The notes under the pieces were generated by a model. The model saw only the letters and a list, made by a program, of their open reading frames with translations. It searched no databases and was not told where the DNA came from. This document shows positions 52,748-61,092 of a stretch of DNA of 64,000 nucleotides, one piece after another. How positions within the stretch are numbered: the stretch's first letter is position 1; each line of letters begins with the position of its first letter. A program made the position numbers and the translations under genes. The stretch covers positions 1,049,695-1,113,694 of the forward strand of contig NZ_LN876587.1 of assembly GCF_001282725.1 (NCBI RefSeq), in the 5' to 3' direction. Source of the stretch: Inediibacterium massiliense. GTDB taxonomy: Bacteria > Bacillota > Clostridia > Peptostreptococcales > Thermotaleaceae.

Positions 52748-53170
52748 ATGATGCACAAAAGATTTGTAAAGGTACTAATAACTGCGTTATTAGTAATTAG
52801 TTCAATGGTGATGCCTGCTTTTGCTAGTGGGTATACTAAGGGTTCTCCAGATTTATATATTCAAAGAATTAGATGCTATACATCAGAGCCTTTTAAAGTA
52901 GGTGAACCTGTAGAATTTAGGGCAGTTGTAAGAAATTATGGAATGAAAGATGCTTATGGTTGTAGAATAGTAGTAAGTGGAGAAGGAATTGAAACTGTAA
53001 GAAAAGAAATTGGAACTATAGGAAAAGAGGGAGAAAGTGTAAAAGTAGATGTAGATGTGATAGGTAACGAACCAGGTACTAAAGAAATCAAATTTGAAGT
53101 TTTTTCAAGTAATGAAAAAGGAAAATTTACTGGTGATAATGTAGAGTATAGAACATGTACTTGGAAATAA
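52748..53170 (+). CDS. Secreted CARDB-like domain protein
   Basis: ATG 52748 (or 52751) follows AAGGGGGAGAAG. The 140-residue protein has a signal peptide (FVKVLITALLVISSMVMPAFA, in part) and one CARDB-type immunoglobulin-like domain (PDLYIQRIRCYTSEPFKVGEPV, FRAVVRNYGMKDA). Such domains bind other surface proteins. An IS256 end begins right after the stop codon, so the 3' flank has been replaced. Confidence 0.7.
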   Translation: MMHKRFVKVLITALLVISSMVMPAFASGYTKGSPDLYIQRIRCYTSEPFKVGEPVEFRAVVRNYGMKDAYGCRIVVSGEGIETVRKEIGTIGKEGESVKVDVDVIGNEPGTKEIKFEVFSSNEKGKFTGDNVEYRTCTWK

Positions 53171-53665
53171 GAGAAAGTGTAAATAAATCTGTGCTTAAGT
53201 GAAAATAAATTCTCCTTTCTGGCAAGAATTAACAATAACATTCAAACCAGGAAGGAGATTTTTTATGAGTACTTTGAGAAAAGAATTATTAAGAGAAATG
53301 ATTACAGATGGAAATCTTAAAACAGCAGGAGATCTTCAATCGTATCTAAAAGATCTTTTTAAAGATACATTGCAAGAAATGCTAGAAGCTGAGCTTGATA
53401 TGGAGCTAGGTTATTCGAAAAGAGATATGAAAAATAAAGATACGGATAATCGTAGAAATGGATACACTCAAAAAACTGTTAAAACTTGTTTGGGGCAAAT
53501 GGAATTAGATGTTCCTAGAGATAGAAATGGAGAATTTGAACCAGTTGTTGTTCCTAAGAACAAAAGAGATATATCTGGTATCGAAGATAAAATCATATCT
53601 CTTTATGCTAGGGGTATGTCTACAAGAGATATCCATAATCAGATCAATGAGATTTATGGTATTAT
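53171..53665 (+). mobile_element. IS256-family element, 5' part only
   Basis: The left terminal region (GAAAGTGTAAATAAATCTGTG, 53173-53193 in part) is followed by a transposase start at ATG 53265 with GAAGGAGA. The frame reads LQSYLKDLFKDTLQEMLEAELDMELGY, NRRNGYTQKTVKT and LDVPRDRNGEFEP, clearly IS256. It breaks after about 133 residues (NEIYGI), where unrelated DNA from an IS3-type element begins. The catalytic DDE part is gone, so it is inactive. Confidence 0.88.
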
Positions 53666-53949
53666 AGCCCATTTGATCTACAGTAGGCAGCAAGCTCCGC
53701 TTCATTCATTGTGTAAGTTTCAATGACGATTAAAAATTTTTGCTGTGATGAAAAATTTTTATTGTTATTTTCAGTTAGACCTGCGTTTTTCTGTGCTTTT
53801 CGTTTCCAATTATTAAGTGTAGATCCATTAATCCCTGTTTCTCGAGACAACTCAGCTATAGATTTATTTTCTGGTGGCAACATTCTTTTAATAAGTGCTT
53901 CTTTTTGTTCCTCCGGATAAGGCATATATTTGTTTGTTTTTTCACTCAT
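53666..53949 (-). pseudogene. IS3-type OrfA transposase, truncated
   Basis: Starting at 53949, the frame reads YPEEQKEALIKRMLPPENKSIAELSRETGINGSTLNNWKRKAQK (in part), a helix-turn-helix OrfA. It is cut after NEAELAAYCR, where it meets the IS256 fragment tail to tail. No OrfB is present. The 100 bases upstream (53950-54050) look like the element's end and hold no gene. Confidence 0.7.
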
Positions 53950-54050
53950 AGTTATCGCTCCTAAATTTGATATTTAACTATATGATTTTTTTATATCACA
54001 CGACAACTATCCTAACATAGGGGGAGTCCAATTGATACTTTGCAGCTAGA

Positions 54051-54594
54051 TTACAATTTTGTTGATTCATTTTCACTAATGTATTTGCTAGGAACAAAAT
54101 CAGCTAACCATACCTTATCATTTCCTTGATAGAATTTTACTCCTTCACCCCAAGCTTGTTTTGCATTGATTACAAGAAGTATAGGCTGGTTATCATGTCT
54201 CTTTCCTACTTGTAGTGCTGTATCAACATCAATTGATAGATGAACATATTGCCTGCTTCTTGGTAGTAGTCCATTCTCTATTATTGATTCTAAAAATCTT
54301 CTAGCTGTTCCATGGTACAGAACCCCAGGTGGCTCCTCATTCTCTTTTGTGGCACAGAGTGACCATATAGAGCTCTAATCCTTCCTGATAGTATTTCATG
54401 ACGCTTTTTCTCTGAACCTTCATCAAATCTGCTTCCGTTACATTACTCCCTCGATTATCTTCCCTTAATGAAGTTAGGAATTGTTCAACATCTACCCATC
54501 CATTCTCATCAAGTTCCAATTCATATTCCCATGGTGCATGTCGTAGTGCATATGATATCTCTTTACTTAATTCCAAATAGTTTATTGAAATCAT
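54051..54594 (-). pseudogene. kptA: RNA 2'-phosphotransferase (KptA/Tpt1) pseudogene
   Basis: Frame 1 (from 54594) gives LELSKEISYALRHAPWEYELELDENGWVDV (in part). A one-base loss near the Val-Gln codons moves the family sequence KKRHEILSGRIRALYGHSVPQK to a second frame. A further shift puts PPGVLYHGTARRFLESI, SRQYVHLSIDVDTALQVGKRHD and VWLADFVPSKY into the third. KptA removes a 2'-phosphate from RNA using NAD+. With two frameshifts it is not functional unless corrected. Confidence 0.85.
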
Positions 54595-54607
54595 CCTCCT
54601 TTTTATG

Positions 54608-54964
54608 CTATTTATTGTATTCTATCATTTCATGAACCGCTTCTTCTAACCATTGCCAAAAATCTTCAAATTCTTTTCTTTGCTCATAGCCTTCTGAAGC
54701 AAAATCATGCACTATTTGAACTTTTTCTCCTTTACCTATTTCAAAGCAAGCTATATCATCATTGTCATCTCTTCTAGCAAATGGTATTAGTTTTCTATTT
54801 GGATATCTTTGTTTAAGTCCTTCAATCCTTCGCAATACCTGACTTTCATCCATCATATACCACAAGTCAAAATCCACTAAATTTAATTCAACTGCTTTGA
54901 TGAATGATTGAGGATATTGAAACCCCTCTATTGCCAGCTTTTCTTTTGATATTATTATACTCAT
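54608..54964 (-). CDS. SMI1/KNR4-type immunity protein
   Basis: The 118-residue protein has the SMI1/KNR4 pattern: EGFQYPQSFIKAVELNLVDFDLWYM, LIPFARRDDNDDIACFEIGKGEKVQIVHDFAS and a C-terminal EFEDFWQWLEEAV (in parts). Members neutralise polymorphic toxins. It starts 3 bases after the end of the RHS toxin remnant, so it was the cognate immunity gene and seems intact although the toxin is broken. Confidence 0.82.
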   Translation of the reverse strand: MSIIISKEKLAIEGFQYPQSFIKAVELNLVDFDLWYMMDESQVLRRIEGLKQRYPNRKLIPFARRDDNDDIACFEIGKGEKVQIVHDFASEGYEQRKEFEDFWQWLEEAVHEMIEYNK

Positions 54965-54966
54965 TG

Positions 54967-55727
54967 TTATTTACCTATCCTTTCCATAGTATCCGCACCA
55001 AAAGGATTATTATTTCTAAATGATGCGTTCTGCTTTCCAATTCTTAATTCAATTGCCTCTCCCCACGTAGTTGGAACACCCTTTTTAGTTGTAAATCTCT
55101 CAATTAGACTTTCTGGGAGAAGTTCATTCGCATCATGTATATTAGCCTAAACTTTTATTCCAGCTTCTCTTGCAGCAACTACTCTTGTATTGTCTATCGT
55201 AGTTAACTTTCCGTCACTCATCCTTATAACATCAATCGGGTCACCCTTCCAAGCATTAGTCTTCATACTTTGAATTATTTCTTCTGCACCATTTACGGAA
55301 CTCTGACTAAATCTAATTTCATTTGCATTTACAGAAACAGCATTACTTACCCCCTTAGTAGTAGCATTATTTGCAAACTGAATTTCTTTATTTGGACTAC
55401 ATTTTGTAGCAAATCCACTTGGATCATAGTAATTTACTGGATTATTTCGACAGTAGGCATATAAGTTTAGTCCATCCCCTCTATAGGTATCTTCTTGTGT
55501 AAATCTACCTATGATAGGGTTATAATATCTTGCTCTTAGGTAATACTGCTGGGTTACATGATCATATTGCTGTCCTGTGTAAGTAATTCGATTTGAAATT
55601 TTTTCTTCTTTTTTTAGTATAGCGCCAAAGGCATCATACTGGTATTCATTTTGTACGTTTTCTTCTTGGTCTGTTATATAAACGGTGCTTCCTTGTTCAT
55701 CTTGTTGGTAATAATAAGTTTTATTCT
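54967..55727 (-). pseudogene. RHS-repeat polymorphic toxin C-terminal part, with in-frame stop
   Basis: Without a start, the frame gives the conserved RHS end: TGQQYDHVTQQYYLRARYYNP, GRFTQEDTYRGDGLNLYAYC and NPVNYYDPSG. After it comes a toxin tail of about 150 residues (GAEEIIQSMKTNAWKGDPIDVI, KLTTIDNTRVVAAREAGIKV), broken by a TAG at 55147-55149 and continuing in the same frame (ELLPESLIERFTTKKGVPTTWGEAIELRIGK, in part) to TAA 54967-54969. The tail resembles a common ParB-like RHS toxin module. The N-terminal thousands of residues are missing. Confidence 0.82.
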
Positions 55728-55765
55728 ATACCTCTTAGAATAATTTTTCATTTGCTTTATATTTT

Positions 55766-56191
55766 CTAAGGTCCTAAAAAAGTACTTAAATATGCTACTA
55801 CTATAATAGCTATCCCTATAAATAAAGAAATACAATAGTTTCTTAAGAGAATAATAAACTTCACACTTTCTTCTGAACCAATATAATTTATTAATGTAGG
55901 TATCATTGGGGCTAAAAACATAAATATTAAACTTCCTTTATAGTAATTAATTCTCCAATGCATAACCCATATACTATATAAAAGAATCGAACTTATAGCT
56001 ATTTGTTTATATTTTATTGATATGCAAATATAAACAAATATACTAAATACACTAATCGTAAAGGCTAAAGTAACATCTGCTAAATAAAATTCATATACTC
56101 CAAAAAAAAATTTGTCCCTCACAAAAATAATTAGAAAAATAATCCACAGCATAAGTATGTATGCACTTTTTTTCATAATTTCTTTGTTCAT
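55766..56191 (-). CDS. Small integral membrane protein of unknown function
   Basis: The 141-residue protein has about four transmembrane segments (ILMLWIIFLIIFV, LAFTISVFSIFVYICI, SLIFMFLAPMIPTLI, ISLFIGIAIIVVAYL). The start at 56191 has AAAAGAGGTG nearby. No family was recognised. It lies upstream of the RHS remnant and may be an orphan immunity or island gene. Confidence 0.5.
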   Translation of the reverse strand: MNKEIMKKSAYILMLWIIFLIIFVRDKFFFGVYEFYLADVTLAFTISVFSIFVYICISIKYKQIAISSILLYSIWVMHWRINYYKGSLIFMFLAPMIPTLINYIGSEESVKFIILLRNYCISLFIGIAIIVVAYLSTFLGP

Positions 56192-56226
56192 ATAACACCT
56201 CTTTTAAATATAGATTTATATCAATA

Positions 56227-56649
56227 TTATTTATGATCCATTTCTTCTATCCAATCATCTTTCATTGATCGTAAATCAAAAATATATAAACTCACTAACT
56301 CTTTTTCTTCTTCAGTTTTAATAGTTTCTATCTTACTTAATTTCTTTAAGTCTTCATATATTCCAGCCAAATAGGAATATTCATCCTCATATTTTGCCCT
56401 TTCTTTTATCTCAACTATTAATTTACCTAATTTTTCTATTTGCTCTTTTTTCTCCTCTTTTTTCAATTCTGCTAAAACTGCTTGAGTATCTGAAAAGTCA
56501 ATATCTCTTACAATTTCTATATAATCTGCTTTAAAATCTTTGATTAAATCCTTATATTCATAGACTTCATTATAATTAGGCTTAAGTGAAACTATACAAA
56601 TCAACACTATTACTATTAATAAAATCATAGCGAACCTTTTCTTTTTCAT
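56227..56649 (-). CDS. Membrane-anchored helical protein of unknown function
   Basis: The 140-residue protein has one N-terminal membrane anchor (FAMILLIVIVLICIVSL) and a long Lys/Glu-rich helical part (KKEEKKEQIEKLGKLIVEIKER). The start at 56649 follows TCAGGAGGAAAG. It may form a unit with the membrane protein 35 bases downstream. No family was recognised. Confidence 0.5.
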   Translation of the reverse strand: MKKKRFAMILLIVIVLICIVSLKPNYNEVYEYKDLIKDFKADYIEIVRDIDFSDTQAVLAELKKEEKKEQIEKLGKLIVEIKERAKYEDEYSYLAGIYEDLKKLSKIETIKTEEEKELVSLYIFDLRSMKDDWIEEMDHK

Positions 56650-56813
56650 CTTTCCTCCTGAAGTTATATACCAATTACATGTATACGAATTTTTAATAAA
56701 TGATATAGCCTTTATTTTCTATTTGTATTTTTTTACATACTCAACATAAGTTAGCATATCTTTCAATGATTTATCATAATTCACATTCATTTCTTTTATA
56801 TTCTTCACATACT

Positions 56814-57290
56814 CTACCATAATTTTTTTAGATTTTTTTCAATTTCCATATATAAAATTTCTTCTTGTATTTTATCTAATTTCTTAATAAATCTTTCTCG
56901 TGCAGATTTAGTATGTAAAAGATATTTATATGGTGAATCGCTTATCTCATTAGATACATTTCGTTTTTGCTCTACTTCATCCGAAAAATCTGGTAATATA
57001 TATTCAATATTTCCTATAGCATCTGGTGACGGTGTATTATAATCTATAATAAAATTGCTTACATAATTAACAGCATCTATTCTAGGATCTACTGTACGCA
57101 TTTTTTGAGTCTCACTTTGTGCATTTCCTAAACTCTATATAACCTGTTCTGAATTTGAAAGTTCATCATAACTATCCTTCTTCATTTTAGATGCTACATA
57201 ACTATCCTTATATAAATAATCATAACTATATGTATTCAGTGGTTCTAATCCAGTATTTTCTTTGAAAGATAGTTTCTATCTCTTTTGCTT
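56814..57290 (-). pseudogene. Decayed gene with in-frame stop
   Basis: One frame runs through TGLEPLNTYSYDYLYKDSYV and YDELSNSEQV, meets a TAG, and continues as SLGNAQSETQKMRTVDPRID and SPDAIGNIEYILPDF to the end at 56814. The segment from ATG 57101 (95 residues) has no ribosome site. The family is unknown; island genes of toxin or wall type are possible. Confidence 0.5.
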
Positions 57291-57601
57291 TTTTTTGTAA
57301 AAAAGACTGCCTATATTTATTGCAATCTTAAATCATAATTCACTAATATTTTTTCTATGTCTACTACCTTTAAATTTTCAATACTACCTTATTTAAAGAA
57401 TATAGATAAATCTCAACATACATATCGATTGTCATATATAAACTTTAAAATATCATATGTCAAATCTGCCTTTATATCTTCACTAATGCTTAATTTTTAA
57501 AAAATCTTCATACTAAATTCTTGCTCTTTATTATTCATTGCTCTTTGAGCAAATACTAATACTAGATGTATAATGCATAAAAAGAAAAGAGGACTTAGAC
57601 A
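57291..57601 (-). other. Degraded coding DNA
   Basis: No intact gene. On the - strand, short protein-like stretches (EDIKADLTYDILKFIYDN, ENLKVVDIEKILVNYDLRLQ) alternate with stop codons and shifts. It is probably the upstream part of the same decayed gene as 56814-57290. Confidence 0.4.
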
Positions 57602-58111
57602 TTATAAGTAAGATAAAATTAATTTTATTATTTCATAAAGCTTATCCCCTAGTGTCAAAGTATTCCATCCTTCAACGGAATTTACAATAGCCACTAAAAT
57701 AGCTATTGCACACAGAAATAAATATATGCATACACAAATGCTTGTAAAAATAACTGTTCCTATTATTTTTTTCCTTTTATAATATTTATCTATCTCACTT
57801 GTATCTTTATTTTTTTTCTCTAGCCATAATTCAACATTCAATTCTGTTTTAGGAAGCAGTTTCAAATCTACTACTGTATTGGTACCCTTTAGATAAGATA
57901 TTTCTATTCTATCTTCCTTTTTTAGCTCTTTACACATAGGTACATAAAAACATTCAAATACACAAACTCCTCTTGGTATACCTTTTCTTGTTCTCTTAGG
58001 TGCTTTCATTTCATCCATTCGACGATTATGCTCGATTATGCTTTGCTTATACTCATTATCACAACGTAGTTCTACACGTTTAATTCTATAAAATCGTATC
58101 TTCTCAATCAA
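57602..58111 (-). CDS. Membrane protein of unknown function
   Basis: The 169-residue protein starts at TTG 58111, overlapping the upstream stop (TTGA). It has a soluble, beta-rich part (FECFYVPMCKELKKEDRIEISYL) and two C-terminal membrane segments (IIGTVIFTSICVCIYLFLCAIAILVAIV, in part). The pair with the upstream gene could be one ancestral protein split by a frameshift, since domain flow is continuous. Confidence 0.45.
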   Translation of the reverse strand: MIEKIRFYRIKRVELRCDNEYKQSIIEHNRRMDEMKAPKRTRKGIPRGVCVFECFYVPMCKELKKEDRIEISYLKGTNTVVDLKLLPKTELNVELWLEKKNKDTSEIDKYYKRKKIIGTVIFTSICVCIYLFLCAIAILVAIVNSVEGWNTLTLGDKLYEIIKLILSYL

Positions 58112-58404
58112 CCAATCCTCTGTATTGAATATTCTTTTTGAATGATAAACAGAAAGTATATAAAATACTTCTTTCTCAATTTTTTAAAGAAGATATCATG
58201 TAAATATTTGTAATATCCCTCAGCATAAATCCAACTTATCGTTATAGTTGTTGCTACTATTAATGTTAAGAGTTTTGCAATCCTATCCCCTGTAACTGTA
58301 CATCCAAGGAAGACTGACACCATAATAGGTATTATTCCTGTCAACATATAATAATTAACTACTATATTACATTTTCTATAGAGTTTCCATCTGCTCATAT
58401 TCAC
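58108..58404 (-). CDS. Small membrane protein of unknown function
   Basis: The 98-residue protein has two membrane segments (YYMLTGIIPIMVSVFLGCTV, LLTLIVATTITISWIYA) and ends with an aromatic, basic helix. It overlaps the next gene by four bases. The start at 58404 has only AGGAGTATATAAATG nearby. The IS110 element lies directly upstream and may have removed its promoter. Confidence 0.45.
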   Translation of the reverse strand: MNMSRWKLYRKCNIVVNYYMLTGIIPIMVSVFLGCTVTGDRIAKLLTLIVATTITISWIYAEGYYKYLHDIFFKKLRKKYFIYFLFIIQKEYSIQRIG

Positions 58405-58449
58405 ATTTATATACTCCTCGTATAATATATTTAAAGTTAAAAATTTTCA

Positions 58450-58754
58450 TCTATCGACTTGGATATTGAGTCCTATTCCTAGATAATAGAAGTATGGAAT
58501 AAGGATCTATCTGGATTAAGGCTGTTCTCTCCTGCAGCAAGACTGCATTTAAAGACTGTCTCCCAGCCAACAGGTGTACTGCAAACTCACAAGCTGTATC
58601 TCTTGCCTATCATACCGAATGTTAGTAGCTTCGGGCAGCTTATGATTGACAAATATTGAATACTCATACGCGAGGTTGTTGCCATCCGGTTGGTAACTAG
58701 GGATAGGTTTCAGTATCCAAGCCGTTCCAAATTCATAGAAAGGAGGTCCTCTCC
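58450..58754 (+). ncRNA. Candidate bridge RNA of the IS110 element
   Basis: The 305 bases before the transposase have no gene but can fold. AAGCTG (58591-58596) pairs with CAGCTT (58636-58641) and encloses CCGAA/TTCGG (58615-58634). GTTGCC (58678-58683) pairs with GGTAAC (58692-58697), and GGATA (58701-58705) with TATCC (58714-58718). IS110 elements are known to express a bridge RNA from this region whose two loops select donor and target DNA. The loops are not assigned here. Confidence 0.6.
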
Positions 58755-59981
58755 ATGAAATTATTTGTTGGTATTGATGTTAGTTCTGAAAAACTTGATA
58801 CTTGTTTTCTCACCAGTGAAGATCAAATTTTACTAGAAGTTTCTCTACCCAATAATGTTGTTGGTGCTAGTAAAATCAAAGAACATATTAGCCATTTCGC
58901 TGATCTAATTCGGTATGATCGTATTATAATCGGTATGGAAGCAACTTCTATTTACAGCTTTCATCCTTCAACTTTCCTATCAGAAGACTCTGAGCTTAAG
59001 TCTTTAGGAGTCGAAGTTGTTGTTATGAATCCTAAGGCTATACATCGGTTTAAAGGCCTATTTGAAGAAGATAAAACCGATAAAATAGATGCTTATCGTA
59101 TTGCTGACTTTCTTCGCTTTGATCGTTTCAATACTTCCTTGATTAAAGAAGAGCAATATATGGCTTTACAAAGATTAACTAGATCACGTTACCAGCTCAT
59201 TGGTCAATTGACTGAAATGAAGCAACATTTTTTAGAAAATATTTATTACAAGTGTAATACCCTCACTAAAGAAATTGATACATCTGTCTTTGGTGCAACC
59301 ATGATGGACTTAGTAACCGACTCTATGACTCTTGAAGACATCGCCAATATGTCTTTAGAGGATTTAGCTGCTATTTTACAAGAAAAAGGCCGTGGTCGAT
59401 TTAGCAATCCTGAAAAGCTTGCGAAATCACTTTCAAAAGCCATTAGAGACTCTTATCGACTAGGAAAAGTCATGCAGAATTCAGTCGATGTTATTTTGGC
59501 TTCATATGCTATGATGATTAAAACCATAAAAAAACAGATCAAAGAACTTGATAAAGCAATTCAGCAATTATTTGAAATTTTACCTGAATCCAAATCATTG
59601 CTTAGCATTCCAGGCATTGGACCTGTTTATGCTGCTGGCATAATAGCCGAAATTGGTCAAATTCAACGCTTCGAAAATGAAGCCAAAATTGCCAAATATG
59701 CAGGTCTTTACTGGAAGCGAAAACAATCTGGTAATTTTGAATCTGAAAGAACTACAATGACTAAAACGGGAAATCATTACCTTCGCTATTACTTGATTGA
59801 AGCTGCCAATTCACTTATGCGAAATGAACCCGTTTATAGAGAATACTATCTCAAGAAATATCATGAAGTTCCTAAGCATCAACATAAAAGAGCTCTCGTC
59901 CTTACTGCAAGAAAATTTGTGCGCATGGTGGATGTGCTGCTACGCAATCACCAACTTTATACACCAGAAAGGAGTGTATAA
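58755..59981 (+). CDS. IS110 family transposase
   Basis: The 408-residue protein has the N-terminal RuvC-like DEDD domain (FVGIDVSSEKLDTCFL, IIIGMEATSIYS, DKTDKIDAYRIADFL) and the C-terminal Tnp20 domain (SIPGIGPVYAAGIIAEIG, KIAKYAGLYWKRKQSGNF, MTKTGNHYLRYYLIEAANSL, in parts). ATG 58755 follows AAAGGAGGTCC. It is full length without breaks. The enzyme works as an RNA-guided recombinase with its bridge RNA. Confidence 0.93.
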   Translation: MKLFVGIDVSSEKLDTCFLTSEDQILLEVSLPNNVVGASKIKEHISHFADLIRYDRIIIGMEATSIYSFHPSTFLSEDSELKSLGVEVVVMNPKAIHRFKGLFEEDKTDKIDAYRIADFLRFDRFNTSLIKEEQYMALQRLTRSRYQLIGQLTEMKQHFLENIYYKCNTLTKEIDTSVFGATMMDLVTDSMTLEDIANMSLEDLAAILQEKGRGRFSNPEKLAKSLSKAIRDSYRLGKVMQNSVDVILASYAMMIKTIKKQIKELDKAIQQLFEILPESKSLLSIPGIGPVYAAGIIAEIGQIQRFENEAKIAKYAGLYWKRKQSGNFESERTTMTKTGNHYLRYYLIEAANSLMRNEPVYREYYLKKYHEVPKHQHKRALVLTARKFVRMVDVLLRNHQLYTPERSV

Positions 59982-60165
59982 TATCGAATAATATTCGATG
60001 CGCAATCCTTTCGTTTTAATCCTAATTTACCTTAGGTTTATTAAGTGCTGACTTTTTTAGAAAATATTATTGTAAGTTTAATCAAAACCTATCTTTTTCT
60101 ATCTTGACTTATTACCACAAGTCTTTATAAAAAATTTAAATTATTTTTTAAAATATAATTAAGGT

Positions 60166-60378
60166 CACTAGTGTTCAAATTTTAGATAATATTACTATTG
60201 ACTTTTATATTATCTAGGATCTTTTATAAAAGGATATAGTATTTTACTATAAGGTATATATTTCCATATAAATTAGGCGCACTTATCCTTAGAAGCGTTA
60301 GCTTATTTGTTTTTTAATGAATTTCATCGTACTCATGATTTTAAAATGGATATTATATCCATTTATTGAACACTAGTG
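60166..60378. mobile_element. 213-bp MITE-like element with 13-bp perfect terminal inverted repeats
   Basis: CACTAGTGTTCAA (60166-60178) and TTGAACACTAGTG (60366-60378) are exact complements and bound 213 bases without a gene. No clear target duplication is visible. The surrounding stretch from 60001 to 60634 also holds no recognisable gene. Confidence 0.55.
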
Positions 60379-60634
60379 TAATCATTTATAATTTTACACT
60401 TTTTTCATAAAATAAATGGTAAATATTATCATAGAGTGTCTTCTATCGTAGATAAATATGTCTACCTTGTAATGTACTCAAAATATAGTAACCATACCAA
60501 ATAAATCCACTTTATCTGTATTCTTCATTTATCAAGAATAGTAGATTCTAAGATAGTTTGTAGAATTTAGCCACTCTATCTGAATGAGTAAGTCATAAAG
60601 AATATAGCCATTCAAAATATATTTGTTATGTTAC

Positions 60635-60668
60635 AAAAAAAACCATGACACATATCATGGCTTTTTAA
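60635..60668 (-). terminator. Terminator
   Basis: CCATGA (60643-60648) pairs with TCATGG (60655-60660). The A run on the + side becomes a T run on the - strand, ending the gene at 60738-60956. Confidence 0.65.
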
Positions 60669-60737
60669 CAATCTTCTATCCTTGAAACACTGGATTTAAA
60701 TTTATTATAATGGAGCTCCATTTCAGATATACCATCT

Positions 60738-60956
60738 TCAAAGGTAATATAAATTTTTAGTCTTATATTCAAGTGTACATCTCACATTTTGAGGTACTAT
60801 TTTTGTACCAATCATAATAGTAACTTGGGATTTATGATAAAAGATTATCGTCTTATCAAATCCTCTTTCAAATTGATACAGATGAAAAGTAATAGGTGGA
60901 ATCTCTTCTTCATCTTTTAGGCGAAGAAAATATCCATCTAATTTACCCGTAAACAT
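60738..60956 (-). CDS. Small protein of unknown function
   Basis: The 72-residue frame from ATG 60956 is beta-rich (TGKLDGYFLRLKDEEEIPPITFHLY, VTIMIGTKIVPQNVRCTLEYK, in parts). There is no ribosome site. The same frame stays open 14 codons further upstream (GFILYRKKNGPQK) without a start, so the real start may have been lost. It has its own terminator. Confidence 0.4.
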   Translation of the reverse strand: MFTGKLDGYFLRLKDEEEIPPITFHLYQFERGFDKTIIFYHKSQVTIMIGTKIVPQNVRCTLEYKTKNLYYL

Positions 60957-61042
60957 TTTTTGTGGTCCATTCTTTTTTCTATATAAAATAAAGCCTATTT
61001 AACCCAATTTCATGGAATAATACTACATATATTTTAAAAAAT

Positions 61043-61086
61043 AGTGCTTTAATCTTCTACTGTCAATAAAGGAAGATTAAAGCACT
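61043..61086 (-). terminator. Terminator after the phosphatase gene
   Basis: AGTGCTTTAATCTTC (61043-61057) pairs perfectly with GAAGATTAAAGCACT (61072-61086). On the - strand ATTTTTT follows. Confidence 0.85.
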
Positions 61087-61092
61087 ACTCCA

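Larger units (their letters stand above)
58450..60000 (+). mobile_element. IS110-family insertion sequence
   Basis: The element contains a 408-residue IS110 transposase with about 300 bases of conserved-looking, hairpin-rich leader, the layout of IS110-group elements with the guide RNA at the left end. IS110 elements lack clear inverted repeats, so both borders are approximate. A palindrome (ATCGAAT-A-ATATTCGAT) follows the stop codon at 59984-60000. Confidence 0.75.
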
